Below are positions 1-9,069 of a DNA stretch of 64,000 nucleotides, one piece after another. A model generated the notes under the pieces. The model was not told where the DNA came from and ran no database searches. It was given only the letters and a program-made list of their open reading frames with translations. Position 1 is the stretch's first letter; each line of letters begins with the position of its first letter. Source of the DNA: Bacillus sp. FJAT-50079 (GTDB lineage Bacteria; Bacillota; Bacilli; Bacillales; Bacillaceae_C); the NCBI RefSeq assembly GCF_018343515.1, contig NZ_JAGYPD010000001.1, positions 744,001-808,000 on the forward strand, read 5' to 3'. Made by a program: the position numbers and the translations under genes.

Positions 1-986
1 ACTAAATAATCATATCCAAGAACGGCAATATTTTGAATAGCAATTGGCATTAATCCATAATGCATCCCGACAATAACGAGAAGTGGACGTGTAGCTCCGA
101 GAATCCCTCCGGCAAGAATACCAACACTTTCAAACAGCCACGTCACACCATCTGCCAATCCTAAACCAAGATATGAACCAAGTGGACCAACCGCTATTAA
201 TTGAAATGGAATCATAATAAGTAAAATAATCGTAGGCGTAAAAATAATACGCACCGCACTTGGCATTCTTGCATCGATCCATCGATTAACATAGCTTAAC
301 AACCATACTGAAATAATGATTGGAATAACAGTGGAACTATAATTAATAAATGGCATAGGCAAACCAAATAGTGACAGCCCTTTCGCTCCACCTTCAGCAA
401 TCGCTCGAGCTCCATCAATCAACGTTGGATACATCATCCCCCCGGCTAATGCAAGCGCAATAAACTCGTTCGTTTTGAATTTCCTTGCCGCTGATACAGC
501 TAGAAAGAAGGGTAGAAAGTAGAATACAGCATCAGAAACGATTTTTAAAATGGTTACAATATCACTATCCGCCGGTGCTAAATTTAAAGAAGTAACTAAG
601 CCTAAAATCCCTTTAACCAATCCGGCACCAGCAATAGCCGGTACAATCGGTGTAAAAATCGAAGCGATATTTTCAAAGAAGCGCCCGATGAGATTTCCTT
701 TTTTACCATCTTTCACAGAATCATCGCTTTCTTCCGTTTGGAAATTCCCTAACTTCTCCATTTCCTTATATACTTTTCCAACTTCATTACCAATTACTAC
801 TTGAAATTGTCCACTTTGCATTTGGACACGAATAACTCCGTCGAGTTGTTCTATCTTTTCCTTATTTGCCAGATCATCGTTTTTTAAGTTAAATCGCAAT
901 CTTGTATAACAATGGGTAACATTTCCCACATTTTCTTTGCCGCCAACGAATGCAAGAATGTCTTTGGCTAGTTGTTGTTGATTCAT
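1..986 (-). CDS. bglP: Beta-glucoside PTS permease, EIIBC part (5' portion of gene)
   Basis: This is the phosphotransferase-system permease that imports and phosphorylates beta-glucosides such as salicin or arbutin at the membrane. Residues 1 to about 85 form an EIIB domain with the phosphocysteine motif THCYTRLRF (Cys26). From about residue 100 a hydrophobic EIIC domain follows (IFTPIVPAIAGAGLVKGI, FYFLPFFLAVSAARKF). Only about 328 residues are visible because the gene runs off the left edge, so an attached EIIA domain cannot be judged. The ATG has an AGGAGGATATTGT leader. It lies downstream of the antiterminator gene and of a RAT/terminator, so its expression should depend on antitermination. 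Family assignment is secure; the exact sugar is inferred. Confidence 0.9.
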   Translation of the reverse strand, partial: MNQQQLAKDILAFVGGKENVGNVTHCYTRLRFNLKNDDLANKEKIEQLDGVIRVQMQSGQFQVVIGNEVGKVYKEMEKLGNFQTEESDDSVKDGKKGNLIGRFFENIASIFTPIVPAIAGAGLVKGILGLVTSLNLAPADSDIVTILKIVSDAVFYFLPFFLAVSAARKFKTNEFIALALAGGMMYPTLIDGARAIAEGGAKGLSLFGLPMPFINYSSTVIPIIISVWLLSYVNRWIDARMPSAVRIIFTPTIILLIMIPFQLIAVGPLGSYLGLGLADGVTWLFESVGILAGGILGATRPLLVIVGMHYGLMPIAIQNIAVLGYDYL

Positions 987-1013
987 ACAATATCCTCCTA
1001 ATGATGAACAATA

Positions 1014-1088
1014 TAAAAATGACCTAAACGGTATGGGAAATAAGCCTATGGACGATCCTCCATAAGTGTTTTCCCCTCCATTTAGGTC
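1014..1088 (-). terminator. Conditional terminator upstream of the PTS gene
   Basis: On the minus strand GACCTAAATGG (from 1088) pairs with CCGTTTAGGTC (ending 1021), followed by ATTTTTAT. The rising arm overlaps the RAT sequence, so RNA can fold either as terminator or as antiterminator. This is the standard LicT/SacY arrangement. Confidence 0.8.
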
Positions 1089-1112
1089 ATGCCTGCCTAA
1101 CAGTAACAATCC
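1082..1112 (-). promoter_or_regulatory. RAT antiterminator site 1
   Basis: The minus strand reads GGATTGTTACTG, then TTAGGCAGGCATGACCTAA. This closely matches the ribonucleic antiterminator bound by the CAT domain of LicT/SacY/BglG proteins. It overlaps the left arm of the following terminator and lies between the antiterminator gene and the permease gene. Confidence 0.82.
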
Positions 1113-1124
1113 TTTGGTGGGCTG

Positions 1125-1964
1125 TTAATCTTTTGCTTTCGTTGTAAGTCTATGAATATGAAGTGTCAAATAAAGCACTTCCTCCTGATTGACGGTCCAT
1201 CTCATCGTACCTTCCAATAGTTGGCTTATTTTAAGAGCACATGTGAAGGCTTGCGGGTATTTATTCTTCACTACGTCATAAAGTATATCGTCATTAACGT
1301 GATTGGTTTCACCTTCCATTTGCCGCAAAATAAAATAACGCAAATGGGTAATAAAGCGAGCATAATGTAATGATTCCTCATTTACTTCTATAAAGTAATG
1401 ATAATTAATAATATCAACCACTTTGGCTACTAGGGAAGTCATTTCAATTGTTTGCTTCATATCCGTCCCACTGTATCTTGCATTTACAAAATGCATCGCA
1501 ATCGGAACCACTTCGGAGGCCGGAAGCTGAACGGATGCTTCCTTCTCAATATATGTTAACGCCTCTTTGGCAAAGGCAACTTCCTCCGGATACAAATGCT
1601 TCATTTCCCATTTCAATGGATATTCAATCTCGATACCATCAGCCACACGAGCAAGGGCAAAATCGATGTGATCGGACAATGGTATAAGAAGGCTATCGGT
1701 AATATGCGGACCAAGCTGCTCTTTCCCTCTTTGAATCAATTGGCTTGTTAAGCGAATGACTTCCAAGGAAACTTCATTAAAGAAAGTAGATAACTTTTCT
1801 AAAGGATCAGTAGGATGAAGAATAAAGGTTTTTTCAATAAGCATCTCATCAAGGAAATCCCCTGGATATTTTTGAAATCCTATCGCTTTGCCCATCAAAA
1901 TCTTTTCTTCCGTCCCATCAATAACTAAAGCGACATTATTATTAAACACTTTCTTTATTTGCAT
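1125..1964 (-). CDS. licT: BglG/LicT-family transcriptional antiterminator
   Basis: A 279-residue RNA-binding antiterminator, the usual LicT length. Residues 1-55 are the CAT RNA-binding domain (MQIKKVFNNNVALVID, with the conserved Asn run at 8-10 and GxxxGFQKYPGD). Two PRD domains follow. All four PRD histidines that receive PTS phosphate in LicT are present at nearly the same positions: His99, His158, His207 and His269. It should therefore be inhibited through PRD1 by its cognate EII and activated through PRD2 by HPr. Two RAT sites, one before the glucosidase and one before the permease, are its likely targets. It lies between those two genes on the same strand. Confidence 0.93.
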   Translation of the reverse strand: MQIKKVFNNNVALVIDGTEEKILMGKAIGFQKYPGDFLDEMLIEKTFILHPTDPLEKLSTFFNEVSLEVIRLTSQLIQRGKEQLGPHITDSLLIPLSDHIDFALARVADGIEIEYPLKWEMKHLYPEEVAFAKEALTYIEKEASVQLPASEVVPIAMHFVNARYSGTDMKQTIEMTSLVAKVVDIINYHYFIEVNEESLHYARFITHLRYFILRQMEGETNHVNDDILYDVVKNKYPQAFTCALKISQLLEGTMRWTVNQEEVLYLTLHIHRLTTKAKD

Positions 1965-2052
1965 TCTCCATCCCCCTTATAATCATATGGAATGAGAAAT
2001 AATCGGAATACAAAAAAGGAAAACGAAATACCTTTAACCAATCATAAGGAAA

Positions 2053-3468
2053 TTATAGATCTTCTCCATTTGAAGCAATGACCTTTTGATACCATTTAAA
2101 GCTTTCTTTCTTTATTCTGCGCATGTCCTTTAGGTCAAAGTCTTCTCGATTGATGTAAACAAACCCGTAACGCTTCTCCATTCCATTACGTCCACTCACA
2201 ATGTCCATAAATGACCATGCACAATAACCGAACACTGTCACTCCATCATTGATCGCCAGCTGTACTTGTTTAATATGTTCCCTTAAATAGGAAATTCGAT
2301 ATTCATCCCGGACGATTTCCCCGTCTTCCAGTTTATCGTAAGCACCAATTCCATTTTCCGTAATGATGATCGGTAGTTTATAGCGTTCATGAAGCTCGCG
2401 CAATGTCAATCGAAGTCCAACCGGATCGATTTCCCATCCCCAGTCTGTAGCATCAAGGTTTTCATTTTTTACGACTTGGAATACACCTGCTTCTGCTTCA
2501 GGAAGGAGCGACTTCTTTTGATAGCCAATTGGGAATTCTTCCGTCGCAGGGAATGCACGGACCGCTTCAGAGAAATAGTAATTTACTCCAATCATCGTTG
2601 GCGGATATTGCTTCATTAATTCCAGGTCCCCGTCTTCCATGACAGGTGTGAACTGTCTATCTGCAAGATATTCTCGGAACGAATGGCTATATTCCCCGTA
2701 GCAATGTAAATCCATTAAGTAATTATGTTTAATTAGCATGGCATCCTTACTTGCAAGAATATCATCTGGATGAGAGCTGGCAGGATGAACCATGGAATAG
2801 GATATAGCAGGACCGATCTTACCTTTCATGCCTAATTCATGGAACGTTTTAATCGTAAGTGCAGTTGCGACGCACATATGATGATTCGCCTGATAACCTA
2901 ATCTGAGCTGTTCATAATGATCATCTCCAGTTAACCCAAGGCGCGATGGGATACGAACAACATGGTCTTGTTCATTAATCGTTAACCAATATTTTACGCG
3001 ATCACCGTACGTTTTAAACAAAAACTCCGCGTAAGCTCGATAATCTTCGATACTTTTCCTCGACATCCATCCCCCATATTGCTCAACAAGGCTTTGTGGA
3101 TAATCAAAGTGATAGATGGTCACTAATGGTTCAATATTATGTTTAACTAATTCATTAATCAATCGATTGTAAAAGACAACCCCTTTTTCATTGACCTCGC
3201 CATTCCCATTTGGAAAAATACGCGTCCATGCAATCGAGAAACGATAGACTTTCAAGCCTAACTCTGCCATGAGAGCAACGTCTTCCTCCATACGGTTATA
3301 ATGATCTATTGCAACAGAGAAATCTGTAATAGCAGGGTTCTTCTGCATCACATCGATTACAGAAAGCCCTTTTCCATCTACTTTGGCTGCTCCTTCCACC
3401 TGAAAGGACGAAGTAGCCGCCCCCCATAGGAAATCTGGAGCAAACGAGGTGTATGCTTTATATTCCAT
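2053..3468 (-). CDS. 6-phospho-beta-glucosidase, GH1 family
   Basis: This cytoplasmic glycosidase hydrolyses the 6-phospho-beta-glucosides delivered by the adjacent PTS. With the chosen ATG it has 471 residues, typical of GH1. The acid/base Glu166 lies in LTINEQD and the nucleophile Glu371 in IITENG. A phosphate-binding triad typical of the 6-phospho enzymes is visible near the C-terminus (Ser425, Lys432, Tyr434 in SGRNGMEKRYGF). An in-frame TTG lies one codon upstream, but the ATG sits 9 nt behind GGAGG and is preferred. RAT site 2 and a terminator precede it. Confidence 0.92.
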   Translation of the reverse strand: MEYKAYTSFAPDFLWGAATSSFQVEGAAKVDGKGLSVIDVMQKNPAITDFSVAIDHYNRMEEDVALMAELGLKVYRFSIAWTRIFPNGNGEVNEKGVVFYNRLINELVKHNIEPLVTIYHFDYPQSLVEQYGGWMSRKSIEDYRAYAEFLFKTYGDRVKYWLTINEQDHVVRIPSRLGLTGDDHYEQLRLGYQANHHMCVATALTIKTFHELGMKGKIGPAISYSMVHPASSHPDDILASKDAMLIKHNYLMDLHCYGEYSHSFREYLADRQFTPVMEDGDLELMKQYPPTMIGVNYYFSEAVRAFPATEEFPIGYQKKSLLPEAEAGVFQVVKNENLDATDWGWEIDPVGLRLTLRELHERYKLPIIITENGIGAYDKLEDGEIVRDEYRISYLREHIKQVQLAINDGVTVFGYCAWSFMDIVSGRNGMEKRYGFVYINREDFDLKDMRRIKKESFKWYQKVIASNGEDL

Positions 3469-3524
3469 CAATAAGTTCCTCCCTATTATGAATAAATATC
3501 ATGATGATTTAGAAGCATGCAAGC

Positions 3525-3586
3525 AAAAAAGGACCTAGTAAAGATACAAATATGCAAATATCGCAAATTGCTATCTATTCTAGGTC
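3525..3586 (-). terminator. Conditional terminator upstream of the glucosidase
   Basis: On the minus strand GACCTAG (from 3586) pairs with CTAGGTCC (ending 3531), followed by TTTTTT. The rising arm overlaps RAT site 2, so it is the alternative fold to the antiterminator. Confidence 0.8.
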
Positions 3587-3612
3587 ATGCCTGATCGTAT
3601 CAGTAACATTCC
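3581..3612 (-). promoter_or_regulatory. RAT antiterminator site 2
   Basis: The minus strand reads GGAATGTTACTGATACG followed by ATCAGGCATGACCTA, a LicT/SacY-type RAT very similar to site 1. It lies in the leader of the glucosidase gene. I could not find a convincing sigma-A promoter just upstream; a TATAAC at about 3615 lacks a good -35. Confidence 0.82.
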
Positions 3613-3697
3613 AAGTTATATCCGCTTCCAAAAAGTACAAGAAAATCATGATTCACCACAAACTCGGTGCTTGTTTTTACTTTAACCGAGAAAATAC

Positions 3698-3752
3698 AAA
3701 AAGACCATTTAGTTTTTTTATCTATTGAACAGAAAAAAACTAAACAGTCTTT
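3698..3752 (-). terminator. Terminator of the PTS-domain regulator gene
   Basis: On the minus strand AAGACTGTTTAGTTTTTTT pairs imperfectly with AAAAAAACTAAATGGTCTT, followed by a T run. It begins within a few bases of the stop codon of the regulator gene. Confidence 0.75.
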
Positions 3753-3753
3753 A

Positions 3754-5649
3754 TTAGTCAAATATTTGTTTGAAATCGGCGTAGTCTTTAACTTTTCCTA
3801 GTCGATGGTTTTGGACAGGATCCATTAAAAAGCGGATACATTGATAAAAGGAACATGCGAAAGCATCATCATTTGCATGATAAATAGAGATAATTATCAT
3901 GTTTATCGCTTTGTTTCTATAATAAATACTCTTTGATAATTTACCAACGATGATCTTGGATTGACCTGGGCGCCTCGTCATAAAAGAAACATAGGCAATT
4001 TTCGTATCATTTGGTATGAATTGATTATCCATATTAACACCGTCATCCACTGACACTTGCTCTCCTGCTTGTTCGAGAAGATAACGAACACACTGATCAA
4101 GCTCCTTACAGCTTTCAGGGGTTTGAAAGAAATGCTCCTTTCCAATAGCCATGTTTTCAACATCTCTTAACCCCTTCATTTTTAACTGTTCCAAGTATTT
4201 ATTTAATAGAGAGGATAAAAAATCTTGCTCCGCTTTACTAAACAATGAGTGGATGAAAATAACATCTCGGTTGTACATCGAATGAATATTATCGGTCGTT
4301 AAAATCACATCGACATCCTGTAAAAATAGGTCATTATTTTCCTCAAATAAATATCTTGGTATCGTTTTTACGATCTGTACAGATGAACCCATCAGGCGTT
4401 GAACCTCAGAGGCAATCCAATTTACTAATGCCGTATGTTCATCGGAAATAAACAATAGTTTTAATACCGGTTCGTCCGTTTCAATAAAATTACCTAAGAA
4501 AAGCGTAATATACGCTAGCTCCGCATCCGAATACATCATGCCGAGTTCTTTCAAATGTGGTTGGCAAAAGGCAACAATGCTAGCTGTCATTGGAAATAAT
4601 CGGTTTATTTGTCGTTTATAAAAGTTCGTATAATCATGACCATTTTTAACCCGTTGGTTTAACTGATTAATGTAAAATGTAAAATCCGCTGCAAATTGAG
4701 GATCGTTTTTTAAATCTATTTGGAGAAAATCCTTCACGACATGGGTAAAAATCGAAACGACATGCCGATCTTCTACATTCCATTCCTCATTCGTATAAAG
4801 ATGGTTCTGTTCCATGATGATTTGCTGAATATAAACAATATCAGAGTAAGTAAAAGCGACTCCCGTTTCTTTTTTTAAACGTTCCTCTATTTCCTTCGTC
4901 ATTGGCAATAGTGTTTCGTCGACTTTCGTATGTGTTAGATGGCATCCTAGCTCATTACGAAGCGCGCATATTAAAAGACTTGCGCCTACTAGTCCAAACG
5001 CTTTACCAGATATGATAAACTGATGCTTCACCATGATTTCCCTTAAAACCTTATTCATTCGTTCATACTGATCGGATATATCGAAATCCTTTGCAGGAAA
5101 TAAATATTGTAAAACCGATTCTAAATTTAAGCCTTGGACGATCATTTTAGCTAGAAAATAGCGAAAATCTTCTTCGTTTCCTTTAAGCTTCAATCCCTTC
5201 GTATTAGAAACGATAAAACTAATACCAGATATTCTGCCAATGATCCTTTTAATTTCCGTTATATCTAAATTAATCGTCGACTTGGACACATAAAGCCTTT
5301 CGGCGAGCTCTTCCATACTTATGTAATCAGCTTCAAAAGAAAGCATACCAATAATTGTGTAAATCCTATCCCATACAATATGATTGGCAATATTGTTCTT
5401 ATCTACATAGATAGGATTGATTAATAAGCTTCGAACAGCATCCTTCTTTTTATCTTCTAAATAGCATTGACCCTTTTTGGAAACGATTACTTGAGCGTCC
5501 CTTTCAGAAAGAATCAAATTAATGTTTTCTAACTCCGTCCGAATGGTATGAATAGAAACATGAATAATGTCAGCGAGTATATCAAGTTTAATGGGCATGT
5601 CCGTATAAAGAATATAAGATAAGATGATTTTTTGACGTTTACTGAACAC
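3754..5649 (-). CDS. BglG/MtlR-type multidomain PTS regulator
   Basis: A 631-residue regulator with the DNA-binding activator architecture. There are two HTH regions (about 23-47 and 111-139), PRD1 about 195-285, PRD2 about 295-392, an EIIB-like domain about 396-480 and a C-terminal EIIA-like domain about 490-631. The EIIB-like domain starts LKLLFISDEHTAL, without the phosphocysteine loop. The EIIA-like part reads TKIAYVSF where a phosphohistidine is expected. PRD2 has Asn and Phe at the usual His places (INQLNQRV, ITLFLGN). It may therefore no longer sense PTS phosphorylation in the normal way. It starts with GTG behind a weak AAGTGG. It lies upstream of the glucoside operon and probably controls it, which is inference. 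Confidence 0.78.
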   Translation of the reverse strand: MFSKRQKIILSYILYTDMPIKLDILADIIHVSIHTIRTELENINLILSERDAQVIVSKKGQCYLEDKKKDAVRSLLINPIYVDKNNIANHIVWDRIYTIIGMLSFEADYISMEELAERLYVSKSTINLDITEIKRIIGRISGISFIVSNTKGLKLKGNEEDFRYFLAKMIVQGLNLESVLQYLFPAKDFDISDQYERMNKVLREIMVKHQFIISGKAFGLVGASLLICALRNELGCHLTHTKVDETLLPMTKEIEERLKKETGVAFTYSDIVYIQQIIMEQNHLYTNEEWNVEDRHVVSIFTHVVKDFLQIDLKNDPQFAADFTFYINQLNQRVKNGHDYTNFYKRQINRLFPMTASIVAFCQPHLKELGMMYSDAELAYITLFLGNFIETDEPVLKLLFISDEHTALVNWIASEVQRLMGSSVQIVKTIPRYLFEENNDLFLQDVDVILTTDNIHSMYNRDVIFIHSLFSKAEQDFLSSLLNKYLEQLKMKGLRDVENMAIGKEHFFQTPESCKELDQCVRYLLEQAGEQVSVDDGVNMDNQFIPNDTKIAYVSFMTRRPGQSKIIVGKLSKSIYYRNKAINMIIISIYHANDDAFACSFYQCIRFLMDPVQNHRLGKVKDYADFKQIFD

Positions 5650-5959
5650 CCTATTCCACTTCTTTCTATCCTGCTTTTTTATAACCTTATCCTTTATTAT
5701 ACTTTAACTTTTATCACATTTCCTCTGTTGTTGGAACTCATCTATATCAAACGTTTATAAGCGACCCTGTACTTTCAAGGTTCTTGATCAAAGTTGTTTT
5801 TTCTTAGAAGCTACCTCTAAATGTCCTTTACAAAGGGGATACTTTAGAAAAAATTTGAGCAAAGCGAGCGGTTTTCTTTATATATTTACAACCTCTTATT
5901 AATAAATACTTTCCCTAAACTATCAATATAGTTATTGGGGGATAGTTAAGGATTTGCAG
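5650..5959. other. AT-rich intergenic chromosome flank
   Basis: No convincing gene is seen here. It lies between the start of the PTS-domain regulator and the left end of the inserted element. A TATAAT-like -10 for the regulator lies at 5696-5701 (minus strand), but no good -35 matches it. If the element inserted into rlmH, this stretch was originally just downstream of rlmH. Confidence 0.5.
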
Positions 5960-5980
5960 TTACTTATGGTACGGTTCACC
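5960..5980 (-). repeat. Distal att direct repeat (attL)
   Basis: The minus strand reads GGTGAACCGTACCATAAGTA then A. This repeats the rlmH 3' end at 23315-23335 with two mismatches, and even preserves the GEPYHK-stop reading. It marks where chromosome sequence resumes. Confidence 0.88.
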
Positions 5981-6002
5981 GTGATATAGCTAAATGAGGT
6001 TT
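5978..6002 (+). repeat. Left terminal inverted repeat of the element
   Basis: Reading inward on the plus strand, ACCGTGATATAGC is followed by TAAATGAGGTTT. The last 12 bases are identical to the inward-reading right end, and 20 of 25 match overall. Its first bases overlap the direct repeat and create the small palindrome ACGGTTCACCGT at 5971-5982. Confidence 0.82.
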
Positions 6003-6193
6003 ATTCCTATATACAAATTATGAATATATTGTAATTACTAATATAGCAGGAGTTAAACTCTGTCTATGTGTTTATAACTTGCTTTAAGAAAAAGTTACTT
6101 AGACCGTCTCAACAGCTCAATAGGAAATATTTATTATTTTTTCAGGAGCAGTTTTAAAGATTGCTTAATATTATTCTTATCCTTTATCTCTTT

Positions 6194-7891
6194 TTAAGTT
6201 AGATTATTAGAAATACGATTGGCTAAGAGAATATATTCCAATCTTATCTTATCGATATATTTTATGTATTGCTCCGATTTTTCCATCTCAAATGCACTCA
6301 TCAAATTTCTGTTACTCCTAAAGTAAATATCCTCTAAAGGATGTTTTAACTTAGGATTATTATCATTAATAATTTGAACAATAATATCAAAAGTCTTAGG
6401 AAAATAGTACTTATAAATAAATAAACATATGTACTCATCAAATTTAATGTAAGAACCTACATTTTCACCCAAACTATAATAGGTTTTTATCTTTTCTCTT
6501 GATAGTAACAATAGATTGATGTTTTTTTTGACTTCTCTAGGAGTAATATGTCTTTTTTTATTAATTTCGGTAATCATTACCGTTAAGATTTCTGCTTCTT
6601 GCTCAGTAAATATCTTGTTATTATCTACATTATTGTTTAATAGATTATCAATATAACTACCATAATTTTCTGTATTTTTCAGATGATAAGGAATAGTAAT
6701 ATACTTTTCTAAATAGTCCATTCCAAATTTTAACTTCATGTCGTTTGTAATAACTTCTTGTTCAAAAAAATGTTTGTTGTTATTTGCAAGTGCGTAGCAA
6801 ACTGCCTCTTTATTGATACTAAGTATAAAAACTAGTGATTCATTAGGTAAAAATAAGTGTAGTGCATCAAAAAACTCAACAATCGTTTTCTCTGAGCAAC
6901 GGTCCAATTCATCTACCATTACTACAATCTTATCTCGCCTTCCTTTTATCCATGATTTGATAAGTATACTCAGGTTATCTTTTACCTTCTCCCTTGTACC
7001 CAATAAATCTTTATAATTAGGATATTTAACTTCATTTAATATTCTATCCGAAATTGGTTTAGATAAAAATTTTAGACGTTTTAAGATTGGGATTAGTATA
7101 TTTGTAGCAATTCCTATAGTTGAGAATATTCCAATTAAATTTGATGATATTGGGTTATTCATTATCACATCTATCAATGATTTATCTTTAGTATAGAACC
7201 ATAACCAAAATATAAAAATTACTAATAATATCAAATTATAACTGAAAATCGATTCCCGTAAAACTCTAAATATTAGGTTGAAATTATATTTTAGCTTGGC
7301 TTTCCATTTGTTTTTACTTTCATATACTGAAAACAATTCACTTAGCATTGAATACCAAATTTTATCTTGATCATTATATTCTGATGCATTAAATTTTACG
7401 ATATGGGCTTTATTATATTTCTCTTCATCATCTACTTCATTATTTATACTTTCTAAATTCTCGCCAATATATTTTAGAAATGTCGATTTTCCTTCTCCCC
7501 AATTTCCAAATATCCCTATAGTTAGTGGGCTGATTGTTCTCTTATTTAGAATAAGCTTACTAATATCTTTTGCTTCTGGTAACCTAGATAAGAAATCACT
7601 TGAACTATCACTATCAGTTATAATGTATCCTTCATGAAATAGATCATCTTTTATCTCTCTTTGTCTTTTTACGAACTCATCTCTATAATCAATTTCAATT
7701 AGTTCTTTTTTTAATTCATCTTTTTTATCTGCTAAATAACTGATTGCATCTTGCGGAGCATCATAATGATGATTGTCCTCTTGGAGATTCTCCGGGTTTT
7801 GAGCATCCATTGCTGCTATTTCAATTTCCAGTTGTTTCTCTACTTTATTGAATTCTTCTAAAATAGCTTTCCTATTTCTTCTTGTTTCCAA
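6194..7891 (-). CDS. KAP-family P-loop NTPase, membrane-anchored
   Basis: A 565-residue ATPase of the KAP group. Walker A is GNWGEGKS at 129-136 and Walker B is IVVMVDELDR at 322-331. Two hydrophobic segments (about 216-234 and 248-270) interrupt the P-loop domain, which is diagnostic of KAP NTPases and anchors them in the membrane. The first 110 residues are charged and helical. The start is TTG, 7 nt behind GAGGAGG. Some KAP proteins, such as PifA of plasmid F, exclude phages, so a defence role on this element is a reasonable inference. It is the last gene before the left end. The target and trigger cannot be read from sequence. Confidence 0.82.
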   Translation of the reverse strand: METRRNRKAILEEFNKVEKQLEIEIAAMDAQNPENLQEDNHHYDAPQDAISYLADKKDELKKELIEIDYRDEFVKRQREIKDDLFHEGYIITDSDSSSDFLSRLPEAKDISKLILNKRTISPLTIGIFGNWGEGKSTFLKYIGENLESINNEVDDEEKYNKAHIVKFNASEYNDQDKIWYSMLSELFSVYESKNKWKAKLKYNFNLIFRVLRESIFSYNLILLVIFIFWLWFYTKDKSLIDVIMNNPISSNLIGIFSTIGIATNILIPILKRLKFLSKPISDRILNEVKYPNYKDLLGTREKVKDNLSILIKSWIKGRRDKIVVMVDELDRCSEKTIVEFFDALHLFLPNESLVFILSINKEAVCYALANNNKHFFEQEVITNDMKLKFGMDYLEKYITIPYHLKNTENYGSYIDNLLNNNVDNNKIFTEQEAEILTVMITEINKKRHITPREVKKNINLLLLSREKIKTYYSLGENVGSYIKFDEYICLFIYKYYFPKTFDIIVQIINDNNPKLKHPLEDIYFRSNRNLMSAFEMEKSEQYIKYIDKIRLEYILLANRISNNLT

Positions 7892-7926
7892 TACATGACC
7901 TCCTCAATAAAAATAGTGATAAGAAT

Positions 7927-7950
7927 AAGGGAGATTAATCTCTCCCTTTT
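7927..7950 (-). terminator. Hairpin downstream of the lipoprotein gene
   Basis: AAGGGAGA and TCTCCCTT flank a short loop. T-rich sequence follows on both strands, so it may act bidirectionally between the lipoprotein gene and the KAP gene. Confidence 0.5.
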
Positions 7951-8092
7951 AGTTTTTATACTGTCTTATTGTAATCTATTTTTAATTCTATTTCTTCTTT
8001 ACCATTTTCACCCAATACCCAACTAGTTATCTTTCAACCTACATTATTCATTTTATAGGCTACTAGTATTCAAATTTATTATCAAGTTGATG

Positions 8093-9022
8093 CTAAAAAC
8101 TTTCTCCATTTTTTTCTAAGGAACTAGAAGTTCTAATATAAATATCCGAACCATTTGATAACTCCAAAGATTTCACATCAAATTGGTGTCCTTCATAAAA
8201 TTCATAGGAACCAAAATTTAGTCTAGATAAAATGTCAAATTGTTCATTCTCTGTTAAAGCATTAAAGTCACTAGTTAATGTACCTTCTAAGTAATACGTG
8301 TATTCACGCCTGTCTGAAATTGCAGGAGGATTTTCAAACACCTCAACATCTTTTACATTAAAATTTCCTCCATTCAAATACTCTATTAATCCAATATCAT
8401 TAAAATGTTCGTACATAGAATCTAAATATCTCTGTTCTAGCTCTGCAAAATATTCACTTGTGTCCTTATCATCTTCTGTTTCTTGATTGTTGAATTCTTG
8501 TTCATCTACATTACTATCATTAAACGGTAATTCCTCACTAGTGCTCAATTGATAATTTGATTCATCTACTATAGGCATTTCAGCTACTTCAATATCTCTT
8601 AATACTCCCCAATGTTCATCAATATACCAAACATTATCTCCATCTAGTTTATATAGTTCTAAATCAATGTTTCCTACGTCGTTAATACCACTTACATTAC
8701 CAGTAACCCAAACTACCCTCATTTTCCCTACCGGTTTATCATAGTCAGCTATATTATCAATCATTCTATCAAAAGATATTCCAACTTCAGTTATTTTCCA
8801 ATTATTAGGATCTATTTGTCTTTTTTCCATTTCCTGTCTAACTAAAATCTCCGCTATTTCTATAGGATCATATATATCACTGATGGGTTGACTACTGTCT
8901 ATGGTTGCGCTTTCTGCGATTTCACCTCCTATTACTTCATAATTTTCAGAATCCGTTCGACCCACATTACTACAAGCAGTAAGTACAAATATAATTAATA
9001 AACCAAATAAAGATTTTTTCAT
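8093..9022 (-). CDS. Putative lipoprotein of the element, function unknown
   Basis: About 309 residues. The N-terminus MKKSLFGLLIIFVLTACSNV is a lipoprotein signal with lipobox LTAC, so the mature protein should be anchored outside the membrane. The rest is acidic and hydrophilic, with a low-complexity Glu/Asp/Asn linker about two thirds along (NNQETEDDKDTSEY) separating two probable domains. The chosen ATG follows GGAGG by 5 nt; an in-frame TTG four codons upstream overlaps that site and is unlikely. I do not recognise a family. It lies upstream of the KAP ATPase on the same strand, with a weak hairpin between, so joint function is possible but unproven. Confidence 0.72.
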   Translation of the reverse strand: MKKSLFGLLIIFVLTACSNVGRTDSENYEVIGGEIAESATIDSSQPISDIYDPIEIAEILVRQEMEKRQIDPNNWKITEVGISFDRMIDNIADYDKPVGKMRVVWVTGNVSGINDVGNIDLELYKLDGDNVWYIDEHWGVLRDIEVAEMPIVDESNYQLSTSEELPFNDSNVDEQEFNNQETEDDKDTSEYFAELEQRYLDSMYEHFNDIGLIEYLNGGNFNVKDVEVFENPPAISDRREYTYYLEGTLTSDFNALTENEQFDILSRLNFGSYEFYEGHQFDVKSLELSNGSDIYIRTSSSLEKNGESF

Positions 9023-9069
9023 ATTATCCTCCAATATTTTAAGTTATTAGCAAAATTTTTGCTGTAATA

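Noticed and set aside
3612-3630. TGGAAGCGGATATA upstream of the glucosidase as a CcpA cre site
   Set aside because: Only about 10 of 14 consensus positions match, with mismatches in the critical core.
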